Shown: positions 1 through 9,489, numbered from the stretch's first letter. The stretch is DNA of 51,603 nucleotides from SAR92 clade bacterium (GCA_014381985.1 JACNKP010000037.1:1-51603); one strand, 5' to 3'. A program made the numbers and translations. The notes: generated by a model not told the origin, from the sequence alone.

Positions 1-1
1 T

Positions 2-55
2 CGTGAAGGTGGTCGTACAGTTGGTGCAGGTGTTGTTGCCAAGATTATAGAATAA
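2..55 (+). CDS. tuf: Elongation factor Tu, C-terminal end (partial)
   Basis: The window opens inside this gene. The last 17 codons read REGGRTVGAGVVAKIIE before TAA, which is the conserved C-terminus of EF-Tu, the GTPase that delivers aminoacyl-tRNA to the ribosome. Its place just ahead of rpsJ fits the str operon (rpsL-rpsG-fusA-tuf) abutting the S10 operon, as in Pseudomonas. Only the extreme 3' end is visible, so nothing can be said about the rest of the protein. Confidence 0.93.
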   Translation, partial: REGGRTVGAGVVAKIIE

Positions 56-68
56 TATTGACCCAGTT

Positions 69-103
69 AAAAAGGGGCTGAACACGCCCCTTTTTCTATT
101 TTT
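69..103 (+). terminator. Rho-independent terminator after tuf
   Basis: GGGGC at 74-78 pairs with GCCCC at 86-90 across a 7-nt loop. An A-run precedes the stem and TTTTT (91-95) follows it. It lies 13 bp after the tuf stop and should end the upstream transcript before the rpsJ promoter. Confidence 0.9.
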
Positions 104-166
104 AATGATTGCGGCGCATGCTTTCGTTAAACAAAGAAAAAAAACAGGCTACAACTGTTTATTTAC

Positions 167-195
167 TTGACAGTTCCCGGGTGCGGCTCTAAAAT
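167..195 (+). promoter_or_regulatory. Sigma-70 promoter of the S10 operon
   Basis: A consensus -35 TTGACA (167-172), a 17-bp spacer and a -10 TAAAAT (190-195) lie 84 bp upstream of rpsJ. The -10 is followed by a G+C-rich stretch (TCGCGC), the kind of discriminator found at stringently controlled promoters. A start near 202 would give a leader of about 77 nt, shorter than the long E. coli S10 leader to which L4 binds. The promoter call comes from the sequence; stringent control is inference. Confidence 0.8.
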
Positions 196-278
196 TCGCG
201 CTCCTTTTTCGGGGCTAGTGTCAGTGTAATAAAGAGCTGAGCTCGAAAGTATATAAAAGATAGTGGAGTTTCGCTGAC

Positions 279-590
279 ATGCAAAACCAGAATATTAGGA
301 TTCGCCTCAAAGCCTTCGATCATAAATTGATCGACACCTCAACTCAGGAAATTGTTGAGACTGCGAGACGAACAGGTGCGCAAATTCGCGGACCTATACC
401 GTTGCCGACACGTAAGGAGAGATTCACAATTTTGGTTTCTCCTCACGTCAATAAAGATGCGCGGGATCAGTATGAAATTAGAACGCACAAGCGGTTAATT
501 GACATTGTTGAGCCAACAGAGAAGACCGTTGATGCTTTGATGAAGTTAAATCTTGCAGCTGGCGTGGAAGTACAAATCAGCTTGAGCTGA
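279..590 (+). CDS. rpsJ: 30S ribosomal protein S10 (NusE)
   Basis: This 103-residue protein has the usual S10 length and typical segments such as [10 protein letters not shown] near the N-terminus and [20 protein letters not shown] in the second half. S10 sits in the 30S head and, as NusE, takes part in transcription antitermination with NusB. It is the first gene of the merged S10-spc-alpha cluster, 84 bp downstream of a near-consensus promoter. A GGAG ribosome binding site (265-268) precedes the ATG by 10 nt. The 110-bp gap to rplC is unusually long and structured. Confidence 0.98.
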   Translation: MQNQNIRIRLKAFDHKLIDTSTQEIVETARRTGAQIRGPIPLPTRKERFTILVSPHVNKDARDQYEIRTHKRLIDIVEPTEKTVDALMKLNLAAGVEVQISLS

Positions 591-606
591 TTTTGTTTGA
601 AATGGT

Positions 607-685
607 TTAGCAGATACCTGCTAAGCGTATACCAAAGTGTAACGCCATGAAATAGGCGGCCGTAGCGGGTAAGAGCCCCGTACAC
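607..685 (+). promoter_or_regulatory. Structured intercistronic RNA between rpsJ and rplC
   Basis: The rpsJ-rplC gap can fold. A hairpin pairs TTAGCAG (607-613) with CTGCTAA (618-624) over a 4-nt loop. It is followed by a possible three-way junction. GTGTA (637-641) pairs with TACAC (681-685), enclosing CGCC/GGCG (643-646 with 655-658) and CGGG/CCCG (666-669 with 677-680). The rplC ribosome binding site starts right after it, at 687. It could be a translational control element for the L3/L4 group, but this rests on folding by eye only. Confidence 0.4.
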
Positions 686-700
686 TGAAGAGGTTATAAA

Positions 701-1336
701 ATGAGAATAGGTATTGTCGGCCGCAAGTGTGGCATGACTCGTGTATTTACCGAAGACGGTGTTTCTATCCCTGTAACAGTGGTAGAGGCTTCGCCTAATC
801 ATATTACCCAGATTAAATCCTTGGAGATCGATGGCTATTCAGCTATTCAGGTCACTACAGGATCTCGAAAAGCTTCCAGAGTATCAAAATCTAAAGCAGG
901 GCACTTCGCTAAAGCGGGTGTTGAAGCTGGACGTGGACAGTGGGAATTTCGATCTGAGGGTTCGGACGAGGCTTTCGAGGTCGGCGGTTCGGTTACGGTA
1001 GAGAGATTTCAGGAAGGTCAGAAAGTTGATGTTACTGGTACGTCTAAAGGTAAAGGTTTTCAGGGCGGCATTAAGCGTTGGAACTTCACCATGCAGGATG
1101 CTACGCATGGTAACTCAATTTCTCACCGTTCAAATGGTTCAATTGGCCAAAACCAAACGCCAGGCCGTGTATTTAAAGGCAAGAAAATGAGCGGCCATAT
1201 GGGTGCAGAGCAGGTGACCACACAAAATTTAGAGGTTGTACGCGTTGATGTTGAGCGTAACCTATTATTGATTAAGGGTGCTGTTCCTGGCGCACCTGGC
1301 GGCAACATTATTGTTCGTCCAGCAGTTAAGGCTTAA
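701..1336 (+). CDS. rplC: 50S ribosomal protein L3
   Basis: This 211-residue L3 protein is one of the early assembly proteins of the large subunit and reaches toward the peptidyl-transferase centre. The segment [22 protein letters not shown] around residues 147-168 is diagnostic. It includes the glutamine (about residue 150) that PrmB methylates in E. coli. The ATG at 701 follows GAAGAGG (687-693) at good spacing. The gene is 110 bp after rpsJ and 11 bp before rplD, in canonical S10 order. Confidence 0.98.
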   Translation: MRIGIVGRKCGMTRVFTEDGVSIPVTVVEASPNHITQIKSLEIDGYSAIQVTTGSRKASRVSKSKAGHFAKAGVEAGRGQWEFRSEGSDEAFEVGGSVTVERFQEGQKVDVTGTSKGKGFQGGIKRWNFTMQDATHGNSISHRSNGSIGQNQTPGRVFKGKKMSGHMGAEQVTTQNLEVVRVDVERNLLLIKGAVPGAPGGNIIVRPAVKA

Positions 1337-1347
1337 GGGGAGTGTCC

Positions 1348-1962
1348 ATGGAATTAGCGATTGCCACACCCAAGGGTAATAAAGGAACCGTCGAGGTTTC
1401 TGAAGCTGCTTTTGGAATTGAATTTAATCAAGATCTTGTGCATCAGGCTGTGGTCGCGTTTTTGGCGGGGGCCCGTCAGGGTACTCGCGCTCAGAAAAAC
1501 CGGTCAGCTGTTTCTGGTGGTGGCCGCAAGCCGTTCGCTCAGAAAGGAACTGGTCGTGCGCGTGCTGGCACTATCCGCGGACCAATCTGGCGCGGTGGTG
1601 GTGTTACATTTGCTGCGCAGCCTCAAGATCATAGTCAAAAGTTAAACCGTAAAATGTATCGTTCAGCGATGCGTTCGATAGTCTCAGAGTTAGCTCGTCA
1701 AGAGCGCTTAGTCATCGTTAAAGACTTTAGTCTTGATGCGCCAAAAACAAAGGGTTTGATTGCTAAACTCGCCGAGTACGGTTTGCAGGAAGCTCTCATT
1801 GTTACAGATGATGTAAGCGAAAACCTGTACCTTTCATCACGCAACTTACACAAAGTTGACGTTCGTGATGCGGATGCGATTGATCCCGTTAGTCTAATTA
1901 ACTCTAGTAAGGTTTTGGTGACTGTCGCGGCGCTTAAGAAAATTGAGGAGAATCTAGCATGA
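1348..1962 (+). CDS. rplD: 50S ribosomal protein L4
   Basis: L4 is an assembly protein lining the exit tunnel. In E. coli it also represses its own operon at the levels of transcription and translation. The 204-residue product shows the basic loop [25 protein letters not shown] that reaches into the tunnel wall. A GTG at 1342 is also in frame, but the ribosome binding site AAGGGGAG (1335-1342) covers it and sits correctly for the ATG at 1348, so the shorter start is chosen. The stop overlaps the rplW start by 4 bp. Confidence 0.97.
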   Translation: MELAIATPKGNKGTVEVSEAAFGIEFNQDLVHQAVVAFLAGARQGTRAQKNRSAVSGGGRKPFAQKGTGRARAGTIRGPIWRGGGVTFAAQPQDHSQKLNRKMYRSAMRSIVSELARQERLVIVKDFSLDAPKTKGLIAKLAEYGLQEALIVTDDVSENLYLSSRNLHKVDVRDADAIDPVSLINSSKVLVTVAALKKIEENLA

Positions 1963-2255
1963 ACCAAGAGAGACTCTTCAAGGTGTTGCTGGGACCGCAC
2001 ATTACTGAGAAATCAGCGATGTCAGCCGGAACCGCAACTCAGGTAGTATTTAAAGTGGCGACCGACGCTACCAAACTAGAGGTTCGTAAGGCTGTTGAGC
2101 AGTTGTTCGAGGTGAAGGTTGATGGTGTTCGAGTGGTTAATATGAAGGGCAAGACTCGTCGCACGAAGACTGGATTAGGTCGTCGAAGCGATTGGAAGAA
2201 GGCCTATGTTCGTCTTGCGGAAGGTCAAGACATTGACTTTTCAGTAGCGGAGTAA
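1959..2255 (+). CDS. rplW: 50S ribosomal protein L23
   Basis: L23 sits at the rim of the exit tunnel and is the docking site for trigger factor and the signal recognition particle. The 98-residue product matches the family length and carries typical blocks: [14 protein letters not shown] near the N-terminus and [20 protein letters not shown] in the second half. Its ATG overlaps the rplD stop (ATGA), which suggests translational coupling, and rplB follows 10 bp downstream. Confidence 0.98.
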   Translation: MNQERLFKVLLGPHITEKSAMSAGTATQVVFKVATDATKLEVRKAVEQLFEVKVDGVRVVNMKGKTRRTKTGLGRRSDWKKAYVRLAEGQDIDFSVAE

Positions 2256-2265
2256 GGGGTTAGTT

Positions 2266-3087
2266 ATGGCAGTTATTAAAAGAAAACCAACCTCTCCAGG
2301 TCGCCGTTTTGTGGTCAGTGTTGTTAATCCTGATCTGCACAAGGGCGCTCCTTATGGACCGTTGTTAGCGCCTAAAAAACGTTCTGGCGGCAGGAACAGT
2401 AGTGGTCGAATCACTGTCCGGCATATTGGTGGTGGTCACAAGCAGCATTATAGGATTATAGACTTTAAGCGAAACAAAGATGGTATTCCGGCTAAGGTTG
2501 AGCGGTTAGAGTATGATCCCAATCGCACGGCGCACATTGCCTTGTTGTGTTATGCAGACGGTGAGCGCAGATATATTATTGCACCAAAGGGTGTTTCTGC
2601 AGGGGACACGTTAGTGTCTGGTGAGGATTCGCCAATTAAGATTGGCAATAGCCTTCCTTTACGCAAAATCCCCGTGGGGTCGGTTGTTCATTGTGTTGAG
2701 ATGAAAGTTGGCAAGGGAGCTCAGATTGCTCGTAGTGCCGCTGCTTCAGTTCAGCTTGTGGCGCGAGAAGGGGCTTATGCAACAGTTCGGTTACGTAGTG
2801 GCGAGATGCGTCGCATACCGATCGATTGCCGTGCGACTCTTGGAGAGGTTTGCAATAGCGAGCATAGCCTGCGCTCCTTAGGTAAGGCCGGTGCATCGCG
2901 CTGGCGTGGTATTCGACCTACCGTTCGTGGTGTTGCCATGAATCCCGTCGATCACCCGCATGGTGGTGGTGAAGGTAAAACTTCTGGAGGTCGTCATCCA
3001 GTGTCGCCTTGGGGTATGCCAACTAAGGGTTATAAGACTCGCAAGAACAAGCGTACTGATAAATATATTATACGTCGTCGCAAATAA
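2266..3087 (+). CDS. rplB: 50S ribosomal protein L2
   Basis: L2 is a large, highly conserved 23S-binding protein needed for subunit association and peptidyl-transferase activity. The product is 273 residues, the normal length. It contains the hallmark C-terminal segment [20 protein letters not shown] with the conserved histidines, followed by a basic tail. The ATG at 2266 is the natural start, after AAGGGG. The gene lies between rplW and rpsS in standard order. Confidence 0.99.
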   Translation: MAVIKRKPTSPGRRFVVSVVNPDLHKGAPYGPLLAPKKRSGGRNSSGRITVRHIGGGHKQHYRIIDFKRNKDGIPAKVERLEYDPNRTAHIALLCYADGERRYIIAPKGVSAGDTLVSGEDSPIKIGNSLPLRKIPVGSVVHCVEMKVGKGAQIARSAAASVQLVAREGAYATVRLRSGEMRRIPIDCRATLGEVCNSEHSLRSLGKAGASRWRGIRPTVRGVAMNPVDHPHGGGEGKTSGGRHPVSPWGMPTKGYKTRKNKRTDKYIIRRRK

Positions 3088-3122
3088 GCGCCGATAAAAC
3101 AGAATAAAAGAGGATAGCAAAC

Positions 3123-3398
3123 GTGCCACGCTCTCTAAAGAAAGGACCATTCATCGACCAGCACCTTGCAAAAAAGGTTGAGTCGGCTGTAGCGAACAAC
3201 GAACGCAGGCCAATTAAAACTTGGTCGCGCAGGTCGATGATATTACCAGACATGGTTGGCCTGACTATTGCTATCCATAATGGACGTCAGCATATTCCGG
3301 TAACGATCAACGAAGAGATGGTTGGTCATAAGTTGGGTGAATTTTCTCCTACGCGTACCTATCGTGGCCACGTAGCGGACAAAAAGACCAAGGGTTAA
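3123..3398 (+). CDS. rpsS: 30S ribosomal protein S19
   Basis: S19 binds the 30S head with S13, near the A-site tRNA. The 91-residue product begins [12 protein letters not shown], the diagnostic S19 N-terminus. It contains [20 protein letters not shown] and ends in a short basic tail. The start codon is GTG, preceded by AAGAGGA at suitable spacing. No in-frame ATG would preserve the conserved N-terminus, so GTG is the supported start. Confidence 0.98.
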   Translation: MPRSLKKGPFIDQHLAKKVESAVANNERRPIKTWSRRSMILPDMVGLTIAIHNGRQHIPVTINEEMVGHKLGEFSPTRTYRGHVADKKTKG

Positions 3399-3429
3399 GC
3401 TTGGTGTTGATTGAAAGAGGTAGTTTATT

Positions 3430-3762
3430 GTGGAAGTAGTATCAAAATTAAAAGGCGCTAAAATGTCGGCCCAAAAGGCGCGGTTAGTGGCTGACCAAGT
3501 TCGAGGAAAGTCGGTTGAGTCTGCTTTGGAAATATTGCAGTTCAGCACGAAGAAAGGCGCAGACATCATTAAAAAGGTGCTTGAGTCAGCTATTGCTAAT
3601 GCAGAGCATAACGATGGCGCGGACGTCGATGAGTTAAAAGTGTCAACGATCTTTGTTGACGAGGGGATGACTATGAAACGCATTAAGCCGCGTGCCAAGG
3701 GTCGTTCAGATAGAATATTAAAACGCAGCTGTCACATCACTGTAAAAGTCGCTGAAAAGTAG
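3430..3762 (+). CDS. rplV: 50S ribosomal protein L22
   Basis: L22 binds 23S rRNA and its long loop lines the exit tunnel, where changes can give macrolide resistance. The 110-residue protein shows [21 protein letters not shown] near the N-terminus and [19 protein letters not shown] at the tunnel loop. Translation starts at GTG 3430 after a GAAAGAGG site. A TTG at 3428 is out of frame. The gene lies 31 bp after rpsS and is followed by rpsC. Confidence 0.97.
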   Translation: MEVVSKLKGAKMSAQKARLVADQVRGKSVESALEILQFSTKKGADIIKKVLESAIANAEHNDGADVDELKVSTIFVDEGMTMKRIKPRAKGRSDRILKRSCHITVKVAEK

Positions 3763-3785
3763 AATTAGGTTCGGGAGACCATGTA

Positions 3786-4463
3786 ATGGGTCAAAAAGTA
3801 CATCCAACCGGTATCCGGCTAGGAATAGTTAAAAAGCATAGCTCTACCTGGTATGCCGGTAACAAAGACTATGCCGAGAAGCTCAACCAAGATTTGGCTG
3901 TAAGAGGCTATATTCGGAAAAAGCTCGCGCATGCTTCGGTCAGTCGTATTGATATCGAGCGTCCGTCGGACAGTGCTCGTGTCACTATTCATACGGCGCG
4001 TCCAGGTATTGTGATTGGCAAAAAGGGCGAAGATGTTGAGCGGTTACGCAATGATATCGCCAAGCAGATGGGTTGCACGGTTACGATTAATATTGAAGAG
4101 ATCCGTAAGCCAGATTTAGATGCCTCGTTGGTGGCGCAGAATGTCGCCCAGCAGCTAGAGCGTCGTGTGATGTTCCGTCGGGCTATGAAGCGAGCGGTTC
4201 AGAATGCTATGCGCGGTGGCGCGTTAGGCGTAAAGATTCAAGTTGGTGGTCGTCTCGGCGGAGCGGAAATCGCGCGGTCTGAGTGGTATAGAGAAGGTCG
4301 TGTTCCGTTGCATACATTGCGCGCAGACATTGACTATTCGCCAGCAGAGGCTAATACCACTTACGGTATTATCGGTGTCAAGGTCTGGATCTTCAAGGGT
4401 GAAGTTCTAGGTGGTGAGGAGGCTGTTAAGGCTCCTGTTAAAGAAAAACGCAATAAGAATTAA
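3786..4463 (+). CDS. rpsC: 30S ribosomal protein S3
   Basis: S3 forms part of the mRNA entry channel and its helicase activity. The 225-residue product has the N-terminal [14 protein letters not shown] signature. A KH domain carries the GKKG loop at residues 78-81. The C-terminal domain contains [27 protein letters not shown]. The basic C-terminal tail is short, as is common in this family. The gene lies 23 bp after rplV and 20 bp before rplP. Confidence 0.99.
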   Translation: MGQKVHPTGIRLGIVKKHSSTWYAGNKDYAEKLNQDLAVRGYIRKKLAHASVSRIDIERPSDSARVTIHTARPGIVIGKKGEDVERLRNDIAKQMGCTVTINIEEIRKPDLDASLVAQNVAQQLERRVMFRRAMKRAVQNAMRGGALGVKIQVGGRLGGAEIARSEWYREGRVPLHTLRADIDYSPAEANTTYGIIGVKVWIFKGEVLGGEEAVKAPVKEKRNKN

Positions 4464-4483
4464 GCGATAAAGGGTAAAGCGAG

Positions 4484-4897
4484 ATGCTGCAACCAAAACG
4501 TACAAAATTCCGCAAAATGCACAAGGGCCGTAACCGTGGTCTGGCACAGCGCGGCAGCAAAGTCAGCTTTGGTGAGTTTGGCTTGAAGGCTTCAGGCCGT
4601 GGTCGTTTGACCGCTCGTCAGATTGAAGCGGCTCGTCGAGCCATGACTCGGCACATCAAGCGTGGTGGAAAGATCTGGATTAGAGTTTTTCCAGATAAGC
4701 CGATAACCAAAAAGCCCCTTGAAGTGCGAATGGGTAAAGGTAAGGGTAATGTCGAGTATTGGGTAGCATTGATCCAGCCCGGCAAGGTCTTATATGAGAT
4801 GGAAGGTGTTAGTGAAGAGTTGGCTCGTGAGGCGTTTGCACTTGGTGCCGCCAAGCTCCCAATTGCAACTACCTTCGTTAGACGGACGGTGATGTAA
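4484..4897 (+). CDS. rplP: 50S ribosomal protein L16
   Basis: L16 helps organise the A-site side of the large subunit. The 137-residue protein opens [19 protein letters not shown] and carries [19 protein letters not shown]. Arg-82 in that segment corresponds to the residue hydroxylated by the oxygenase YcfD/RoxA in E. coli. The protein is one residue longer than E. coli L16 because of an insertion near residue 23. The gene is followed 2 bp later by rpmC. Confidence 0.99.
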   Translation: MLQPKRTKFRKMHKGRNRGLAQRGSKVSFGEFGLKASGRGRLTARQIEAARRAMTRHIKRGGKIWIRVFPDKPITKKPLEVRMGKGKGNVEYWVALIQPGKVLYEMEGVSEELAREAFALGAAKLPIATTFVRRTVM

Positions 4898-4899
4898 CA

Positions 4900-5091
4900 A
4901 TGAAAGCAAATGAATTACGTGATAAGTCTGTTGAAGAACTGCAGGCAGCGCTGGGAGATGAGCTTAAGCAGCAGTTTAAGTTGCGCATGCAGCTATCTAC
5001 TGGACAGCTTAATGAAAGTCACCTGGTGAAGTCCACGCGACGAAATATCGCGCGTATCAAAACCGCGTTGACACAGAAGGCAGGGGAATAA
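4900..5091 (+). CDS. rpmC: 50S ribosomal protein L29
   Basis: L29 is a small helical-hairpin protein next to L23 at the tunnel exit. The 63-residue product has the expected pattern: [15 protein letters not shown] in the first helix and the [20 protein letters not shown] segment before the C-terminus. It starts 2 bp after the rplP stop and ends 2 bp before the rpsQ start, so all three are likely translated in a coupled way. Confidence 0.98.
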   Translation: MKANELRDKSVEELQAALGDELKQQFKLRMQLSTGQLNESHLVKSTRRNIARIKTALTQKAGE

Positions 5092-5093
5092 CA

Positions 5094-5360
5094 ATGTCTG
5101 AATTACGAACAAGTTCTCGTACACTGACTGGACGGATCGTCAGTGACAAAATGAACAAAACGATCACAGTGTTGGTTGAGCGACGGGTAAAGCACCCTGT
5201 TTACGGTAAAATCTTGACCAAGTCGACAAAGATTAAGGCGCATGATGAAACAAATGATGCGCATACAGGCGATTTAGTAACTATCGCAGAGTGCCGCCCA
5301 GTATCGAAAGATAAGGCGTGGAAATTGGTTAATATTGACGAGCGCGCTGCTGCAGAGTAA
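5094..5360 (+). CDS. rpsQ: 30S ribosomal protein S17
   Basis: S17 is a primary 16S rRNA-binding protein with an OB fold. The 88-residue product carries the core pattern [20 protein letters not shown] followed by VKHPVYGKI, and later [20 protein letters not shown]. The length is typical. The gene follows rpmC by 2 bp and precedes rplN by 29 bp. Confidence 0.98.
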   Translation: MSELRTSSRTLTGRIVSDKMNKTITVLVERRVKHPVYGKILTKSTKIKAHDETNDAHTGDLVTIAECRPVSKDKAWKLVNIDERAAAE

Positions 5361-5389
5361 CGCTGTAACCATCGGTTCGGGGTAAGAAA

Positions 5390-5758
5390 ATGATTCAAAC
5401 AGAAAGTTATCTTGATGTAGCAGACAACAGCGGCGCACGCCGGGTTATGTGCATTAAAGTGTTGGGCGGCTCACACCGTCGGTATGCCCGAGTTGGCGAT
5501 ATTATTAAGGTTACCGTCAAAGAGGCTATACCGCGAGGCAAGGTTAAGAAAGGTCAGGTAATGAGTGCGGTTGTAGTTCGTACTAGAAAAGGTTTGCGAC
5601 GCCAGGATGGTAGTCTGATTAAGTTTGACGATAATGCTGCTGTGTTGCTGAATGCTAATTTGGCGCCGATTGGCACCCGTATTTTTGGGCCGGTAACTCG
5701 CGAGCTACGCAATGAGCGTTTTATGCGAATTATCTCTCTAGCACCCGAAGTGCTGTAA
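5390..5758 (+). CDS. rplN: 50S ribosomal protein L14
   Basis: L14 lies at the subunit interface and contacts 16S helix 14. It is also the docking site of the silencing factor RsfS. The 122-residue protein starts [27 protein letters not shown], the family signature, and ends with [11 protein letters not shown]. The ATG at 5390 is preceded by a GGGGTAAG-like site. This is the first gene of what is the spc operon in E. coli, here continuous with the S10 genes. Confidence 0.99.
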   Translation: MIQTESYLDVADNSGARRVMCIKVLGGSHRRYARVGDIIKVTVKEAIPRGKVKKGQVMSAVVVRTRKGLRRQDGSLIKFDDNAAVLLNANLAPIGTRIFGPVTRELRNERFMRIISLAPEVL

Positions 5759-5772
5759 GCGAGGATTTGGAA

Positions 5773-6096
5773 ATGGTAATGCTTAAAATTAAGCGAGATG
5801 ACGAAGTCGTTATTATCGCTGGAAAAGATAAAGGTAAGCGGGGCAAGGTCCTTAAGGTTTTGGACAATGGTCGTATGGTGGTATCTGGTGTTCAGATGAT
5901 TAAAAAGCATCAGAAACCGAACCCAAATGCGGGCATTCCCGGTGGCATCATTGAGAAAGAGGCCCCTATACAGGCTTCTAATGTAGCGATCTTTAATGGC
6001 GCAACAAATAAGGCGGATCGAGTTGGTTTTAAGATCCAGGAAGATAACACAAAAATTCGTGTCTTTAAGTCTAGCGGCGAAGCCGTAGACGCTTAA
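5773..6096 (+). CDS. rplX: 50S ribosomal protein L24
   Basis: L24 is an early assembly initiator with a KOW motif. The product of about 107 residues reads [20 protein letters not shown] near its N-terminus and [15 protein letters not shown] further on. In-frame starts exist at TTG 5767, ATG 5773 and ATG 5779. The GAGGA site at 5761-5765 is spaced best for 5773, which is chosen. The start at 5779 would be nearer the usual family N-terminus, so the exact start is uncertain by two codons. Confidence 0.95.
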   Translation: MVMLKIKRDDEVVIIAGKDKGKRGKVLKVLDNGRMVVSGVQMIKKHQKPNPNAGIPGGIIEKEAPIQASNVAIFNGATNKADRVGFKIQEDNTKIRVFKSSGEAVDA

Positions 6097-6113
6097 GTTA
6101 ACAGGTAACCCTA

Positions 6114-6653
6114 ATGGCAAGGTTAAGAGAAGTTTATAAAAATGAGTTGGCTGCAAAGCTCCAAAAAGAGCTAGGGCTGGCTAATGTGATGGAAGTTCCG
6201 CGCATTACCAAGATTACCCTTAATATGGGTGTCGGTGAGGCGATTGGAGACAAAAAATCACTGGAAAATGCGGTTGCTGATTTAACGTTGATTTCAGCGC
6301 AGAAGCCTGTCATTAACAATGCTCGCAAATCTATTGCCGGGTTTAAGGTCCGTCAAGGATGGCCAATTGGTACCAAGGTGACGTTACGTGCTGATCGCAT
6401 GTACGAGTTTTTGGAGCGTCTCGTTGGAATTGCTATTCCCCGGATACGAGATTTCCGCGGTATCAATCCTAAGCAGTTTGATGGGAGAGGAAATTTCTCC
6501 ATGGGTGTTACTGAGCAGATCATCTTTCCGGAGATTGATTATGAGAAAATTGATAAGTTGCGTGGTCTGGATATTACGATTACCACTACGGCACGCAACG
6601 ACGATGAAGGCCGCGCACTATTACGTGCCTTTAACTTCCCGTTGAAAAGTTGA
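6114..6653 (+). CDS. rplE: 50S ribosomal protein L5
   Basis: L5 binds 5S rRNA and forms part of the central protuberance. The 179-residue product contains [21 protein letters not shown], then [16 protein letters not shown], and [20 protein letters not shown] with the conserved GRGN segment. It ends in [12 protein letters not shown]. Length and motifs are those of bacterial L5. The gene is 17 bp after rplX and 11 bp before rpsN. Confidence 0.99.
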   Translation: MARLREVYKNELAAKLQKELGLANVMEVPRITKITLNMGVGEAIGDKKSLENAVADLTLISAQKPVINNARKSIAGFKVRQGWPIGTKVTLRADRMYEFLERLVGIAIPRIRDFRGINPKQFDGRGNFSMGVTEQIIFPEIDYEKIDKLRGLDITITTTARNDDEGRALLRAFNFPLKS

Positions 6654-6664
6654 GGGTTAGATAA

Positions 6665-6970
6665 ATGGCTAAGACATCTATGGTTCAGCGCGAGCATAAG
6701 CGCACCAAAACAGTTGCAAAGTTCGCTGTAAAGCGCGCTGAGTTGAAAGCAGTAATAAGTAGTGTTACAGCTAGCGACGAAGAGCGATGGGAAGCGCAAC
6801 AGAAGCTACAAAAATTGCCGCGTGATGCGAGCCCAGTACGTCAGCGTAACCGCTGTCAGATCACGGGACGCCCACATGGGGTTTACAGTAAGTTTGGCCT
6901 GTGCCGAAACAAGCTACGCGAAGCAGCAATGCGTGGTGAAGTTCCGGGGTTGGTTAAAGCCAGTTGGTAA
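6665..6970 (+). CDS. rpsN: 30S ribosomal protein S14, long zinc-free form
   Basis: S14 binds the 3' major domain of 16S rRNA in the head. The 101-residue product is the long form that lacks the paired CxxC zinc motif. Only isolated cysteines are present, in [20 protein letters not shown]. It ends [11 protein letters not shown], as is typical. So S14 here does not depend on zinc, whereas the L36 encoded downstream is the zinc-binding form. Confidence 0.98.
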   Translation: MAKTSMVQREHKRTKTVAKFAVKRAELKAVISSVTASDEERWEAQQKLQKLPRDASPVRQRNRCQITGRPHGVYSKFGLCRNKLREAAMRGEVPGLVKASW

Positions 6971-6988
6971 GTTAAGGAGCCAAACACT

Positions 6989-7381
6989 ATGAGTATGCAA
7001 GATCCAATTTCAGACATGTTGACCCGCATTCGCAATGCGCACCATCGCAGTAAGCCAGAGGTTACTATGCCGGCTTCAAAGCTTAAGGCGTCATTGGCCA
7101 AGGTGTTGCAAGACGAAGGTTATATTGGTGGCTTTAGCGTCACAGAAGAAGTGAAGCCGACGTTAACGGTAGAGCTAAAATATTTTGAAGGCAAGCCAGT
7201 GATCGAAGAGATTACTCGTATTAGCAAGCCCAGTCTCCGTTTGTACGTTGGCACTGGTGACTTGCCGAAAGTACGGAGTGGTCTTGGTGTTGCTATCGTT
7301 TCCACTAGTAAAGGCGTGATGACTGATCGTGCCGCCAGAGCAGCCGGTATCGGTGGTGAAGTGCTCTGTACAGTATTCTGA
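6989..7381 (+). CDS. rpsH: 30S ribosomal protein S8
   Basis: S8 is a primary 16S rRNA-binding protein. In E. coli it represses the spc operon by binding near rplE. The 130-residue product begins [19 protein letters not shown] and ends with [20 protein letters not shown] and CTVF, both diagnostic. The ATG at 6989 follows AAGGAG. The gene is 18 bp after rpsN and 12 bp before rplF. Confidence 0.99.
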   Translation: MSMQDPISDMLTRIRNAHHRSKPEVTMPASKLKASLAKVLQDEGYIGGFSVTEEVKPTLTVELKYFEGKPVIEEITRISKPSLRLYVGTGDLPKVRSGLGVAIVSTSKGVMTDRAARAAGIGGEVLCTVF

Positions 7382-7393
7382 TAGGAAATAATA

Positions 7394-7927
7394 ATGTCTA
7401 GAGTTGCGAATAATCCAGTTGAACTGCCCAAAGGTGTAGAAGTTACCTTCGGCGGGGCAGATATATCGGTTAAAGGTGCCAAGGGTACCCTGGCCATGGC
7501 GATCAACGAACAGGTCGAAGTTAAGCAAATAGATAATGTGCTTACCTTTGCGGCGCGGTCTAGCGACACATTTGCTCGCGCAATGTCCGGTACCACCCGT
7601 TCATTAGTGAACAACATGGTCACTGGTGTTACACAGGGTTTCGAGAAGAAACTGGACCTAGTTGGCGTTGGTTATAGGGCGCAGGTGCAGGGTTCGAAAA
7701 TTAATTTGACACTTGGTTTTTCACATCCAGTTGTTTATGAGTTACCCGATGGCGTAACTGCAGAGACACCAAGTCAGACCGAAGTGCTATTGAAGTCTTC
7801 AGACAAACAGAAATTAGGGCAGGCAGCAGCTGAGATTCGTGCTTTCCGCCCACCTGAGCCATATAAGGGCAAGGGTGTTAGGATTTCTGGAGAGTATGTA
7901 AGACGTAAAGAAGCCAAAAAGAAGTAA
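7394..7927 (+). CDS. rplF: 50S ribosomal protein L6
   Basis: L6 binds 23S rRNA near the GTPase-associated centre through two related domains. The 177-residue protein begins [15 protein letters not shown]. It contains [24 protein letters not shown] in the middle and [19 protein letters not shown] near the end, all standard. The spacing to rpsH and rplR is 12 bp on each side, with no sign of rearrangement. Confidence 0.99.
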   Translation: MSRVANNPVELPKGVEVTFGGADISVKGAKGTLAMAINEQVEVKQIDNVLTFAARSSDTFARAMSGTTRSLVNNMVTGVTQGFEKKLDLVGVGYRAQVQGSKINLTLGFSHPVVYELPDGVTAETPSQTEVLLKSSDKQKLGQAAAEIRAFRPPEPYKGKGVRISGEYVRRKEAKKK

Positions 7928-7939
7928 CAGGGTAAAACG

Positions 7940-8290
7940 ATGAGCGATAAAAAAGTTTCACGTCAGCGCAGAGCTAAGCGAGTACGGATGAAAATCCGTG
8001 AGCAGGGCGTAACTCGGTTGTGTATCAACCGCACTCCACGCCATATATATGCGCAGATCATTGCGGCTGAAGGGGATAGGGTTCTTGCAACTGCTTCGAC
8101 GCTTGAGAAAGAGTTACGTGCTGGCAGCACTGGTAATATTGACGCTGCCTCAGCGGTTGGCAAGTTAGTTGCTGAGCGTGGGGTGGCCGCGGGCGTTACC
8201 TCAGTAGCATTTGACCGTAGTGGGTTTAAATATCATGGCCGTGTTAAAGCACTGGCAGACGCCGCGCGTGAAGCCGGCCTCGAATTTTAA
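7940..8290 (+). CDS. rplR: 50S ribosomal protein L18
   Basis: L18 binds 5S rRNA together with L5 and L25. The 116-residue product has an arginine- and lysine-rich N-terminus ([21 protein letters not shown]). It also carries the conserved [12 protein letters not shown] segment and ends [19 protein letters not shown] before GLEF. Length and motifs match bacterial L18. The gene lies between rplF and rpsE. Confidence 0.98.
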   Translation: MSDKKVSRQRRAKRVRMKIREQGVTRLCINRTPRHIYAQIIAAEGDRVLATASTLEKELRAGSTGNIDAASAVGKLVAERGVAAGVTSVAFDRSGFKYHGRVKALADAAREAGLEF

Positions 8291-8302
8291 TAGGTATAAG
8301 AT

Positions 8303-8812
8303 ATGGCTCGTACAGATCAAAAAGATGCCGCTGCTGAAGGCATGATGGAGAAGTTAGTCCAGGTTAATCGTGTTGCGAAGACGGTTAAGGGTGGGCGGAT
8401 ATTTGCTTTCACTGCGCTCACTGTTGTTGGTGACGGCAATGGTAAGGTAGGCTTTGGTCGCGGTAAGGCGCGTGAAGTTCCGATGGCCATTCAGAAGGCC
8501 ATGGAAGCTGCACGACGCAATATGATCGAGGTTTCCTTAGATGGAACTACGATCCAATACCCTACTAAAGGTATACATGCAGCGTCTAAGATCTATATGC
8601 AGCCTGCGTCTGAAGGTACAGGTGTTATTGCCGGTGGAGCGATGCGGTCTGTATTAGAGTTGGCTGGTGTTCAGAACGTTTTAGCTAAGTGCTATGGCTC
8701 TACGAATCCGGTCAATGTTGTGCGAGCAACGTTTAAGGCATTGGAGGCGATGAGTTCTCCGGACGATGTTGCAGCAAAGCGCGGTAAATCGGTGGAAGAA
8801 ATTCTCAACTAA
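8303..8812 (+). CDS. rpsE: 30S ribosomal protein S5
   Basis: S5 is at the mRNA entry site and affects decoding accuracy. The 169-residue product has the N-terminal double-stranded-RNA-binding-like part with [20 protein letters not shown] and [19 protein letters not shown]. The C-terminal part contains [17 protein letters not shown] and [17 protein letters not shown]. The ATG at 8303 follows a weak AATAGG site. The 40-bp gap to rpmD is longer than its neighbours. Confidence 0.99.
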   Translation: MARTDQKDAAAEGMMEKLVQVNRVAKTVKGGRIFAFTALTVVGDGNGKVGFGRGKAREVPMAIQKAMEAARRNMIEVSLDGTTIQYPTKGIHAASKIYMQPASEGTGVIAGGAMRSVLELAGVQNVLAKCYGSTNPVNVVRATFKALEAMSSPDDVAAKRGKSVEEILN

Positions 8813-8852
8813 GTGACGGCCTTCTAGGCACGTCGGTTATTGGATGTAGATC

Positions 8853-9047
8853 ATGGCTAAAGCGAAAATGAAAAAAGTTAAAGTGACGCAAACGAAGAGC
8901 TCTATCGGTAGGTTAAAGAACCATAAAGCTTGTTTGATGGGTTTGGGTTTGCGTCGGATAGGGCATACTGTTGAGGTTGAAGATACCCCATCAGTGCGCG
9001 GAATGATTAATAAAGTTAACTATATGTTACAGGTTGAGGAAGCTTAA
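8853..9047 (+). CDS. rpmD: 50S ribosomal protein L30
   Basis: L30 is a small, non-universal large-subunit protein. The 64-residue product carries [20 protein letters not shown], then [20 protein letters not shown] and a short C-terminal helix. This is the bacterial L30 pattern. It is slightly longer than the E. coli protein because of a basic N-terminal extension (MAKAKMKKV). Its stop lies immediately before the rplO ATG. Confidence 0.97.
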   Translation: MAKAKMKKVKVTQTKSSIGRLKNHKACLMGLGLRRIGHTVEVEDTPSVRGMINKVNYMLQVEEA

Positions 9048-9048
9048 G

Positions 9049-9483
9049 ATGCGTCTGAATACCCTTAGCCCGGCTCCGGGTCGAATAAAAGAAGCTAAAC
9101 GCGCTGGCCGTGGTATTGGCAGTGGTTTAGGTAAAACAGCTGGTCGTGGCCATAAGGGCCAGGCATCGCGCTCTGGTGGTAGTATTCGCCCAGGGTTTGA
9201 AGGTGGTCAGATGCCTCTTCAAAAACGTCTGCCTAAATATGGCTTTACCTCCAGGTTGGCGGCAGTAACAGCAGAAATTCGTTTGTCTGAACTTGATTTG
9301 GTGGAAGGTGGAGTCATCGATATCGAGGGACTGCGTAAGGCGGGCCTTATTAACACTAATATTCTTCGAGCAAAAGTTTTTTGCTCTGGCGAAGTCACTA
9401 AAGCGGTTACTTTGCAAGGTGTCGGGGCAACTAAAGGTGCCATTGCAGCTATTGAAGCTGCTGGCGGCAAGGTAGAAGAGTAA
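9049..9483 (+). CDS. rplO: 50S ribosomal protein L15
   Basis: L15 is a late-assembly large-subunit protein with a glycine- and arginine-rich N-terminal tail. The 144-residue product starts [11 protein letters not shown] and has [19 protein letters not shown] and [21 protein letters not shown] at 9034 extends the frame upstream, but it lies inside rpmD. The GAGGA at 9036-9040 is spaced correctly for the ATG at 9049, one base after the rpmD stop codon, so that ATG is chosen. Confidence 0.97.
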   Translation: MRLNTLSPAPGRIKEAKRAGRGIGSGLGKTAGRGHKGQASRSGGSIRPGFEGGQMPLQKRLPKYGFTSRLAAVTAEIRLSELDLVEGGVIDIEGLRKAGLINTNILRAKVFCSGEVTKAVTLQGVGATKGAIAAIEAAGGKVEE

Positions 9484-9489
9484 ATAATA

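Noticed and set aside
3243-3698. A 151-residue minus-strand frame over rpsS and rplV
   Set aside because: Its sequence mirrors the codon pattern of the genes beneath it and shows no family features.
5554-6156. A 200-residue open frame on the minus strand across rplN and rplX
   Set aside because: It lies wholly over two clear ribosomal protein genes, has no recognisable motif and no upstream ribosome binding site. It is an antisense shadow.
7120-7623. A 167-residue minus-strand frame over rpsH and rplF
   Set aside because: Antisense to two conserved genes, with low-complexity Ser/Thr-rich composition typical of reversed ribosomal genes.
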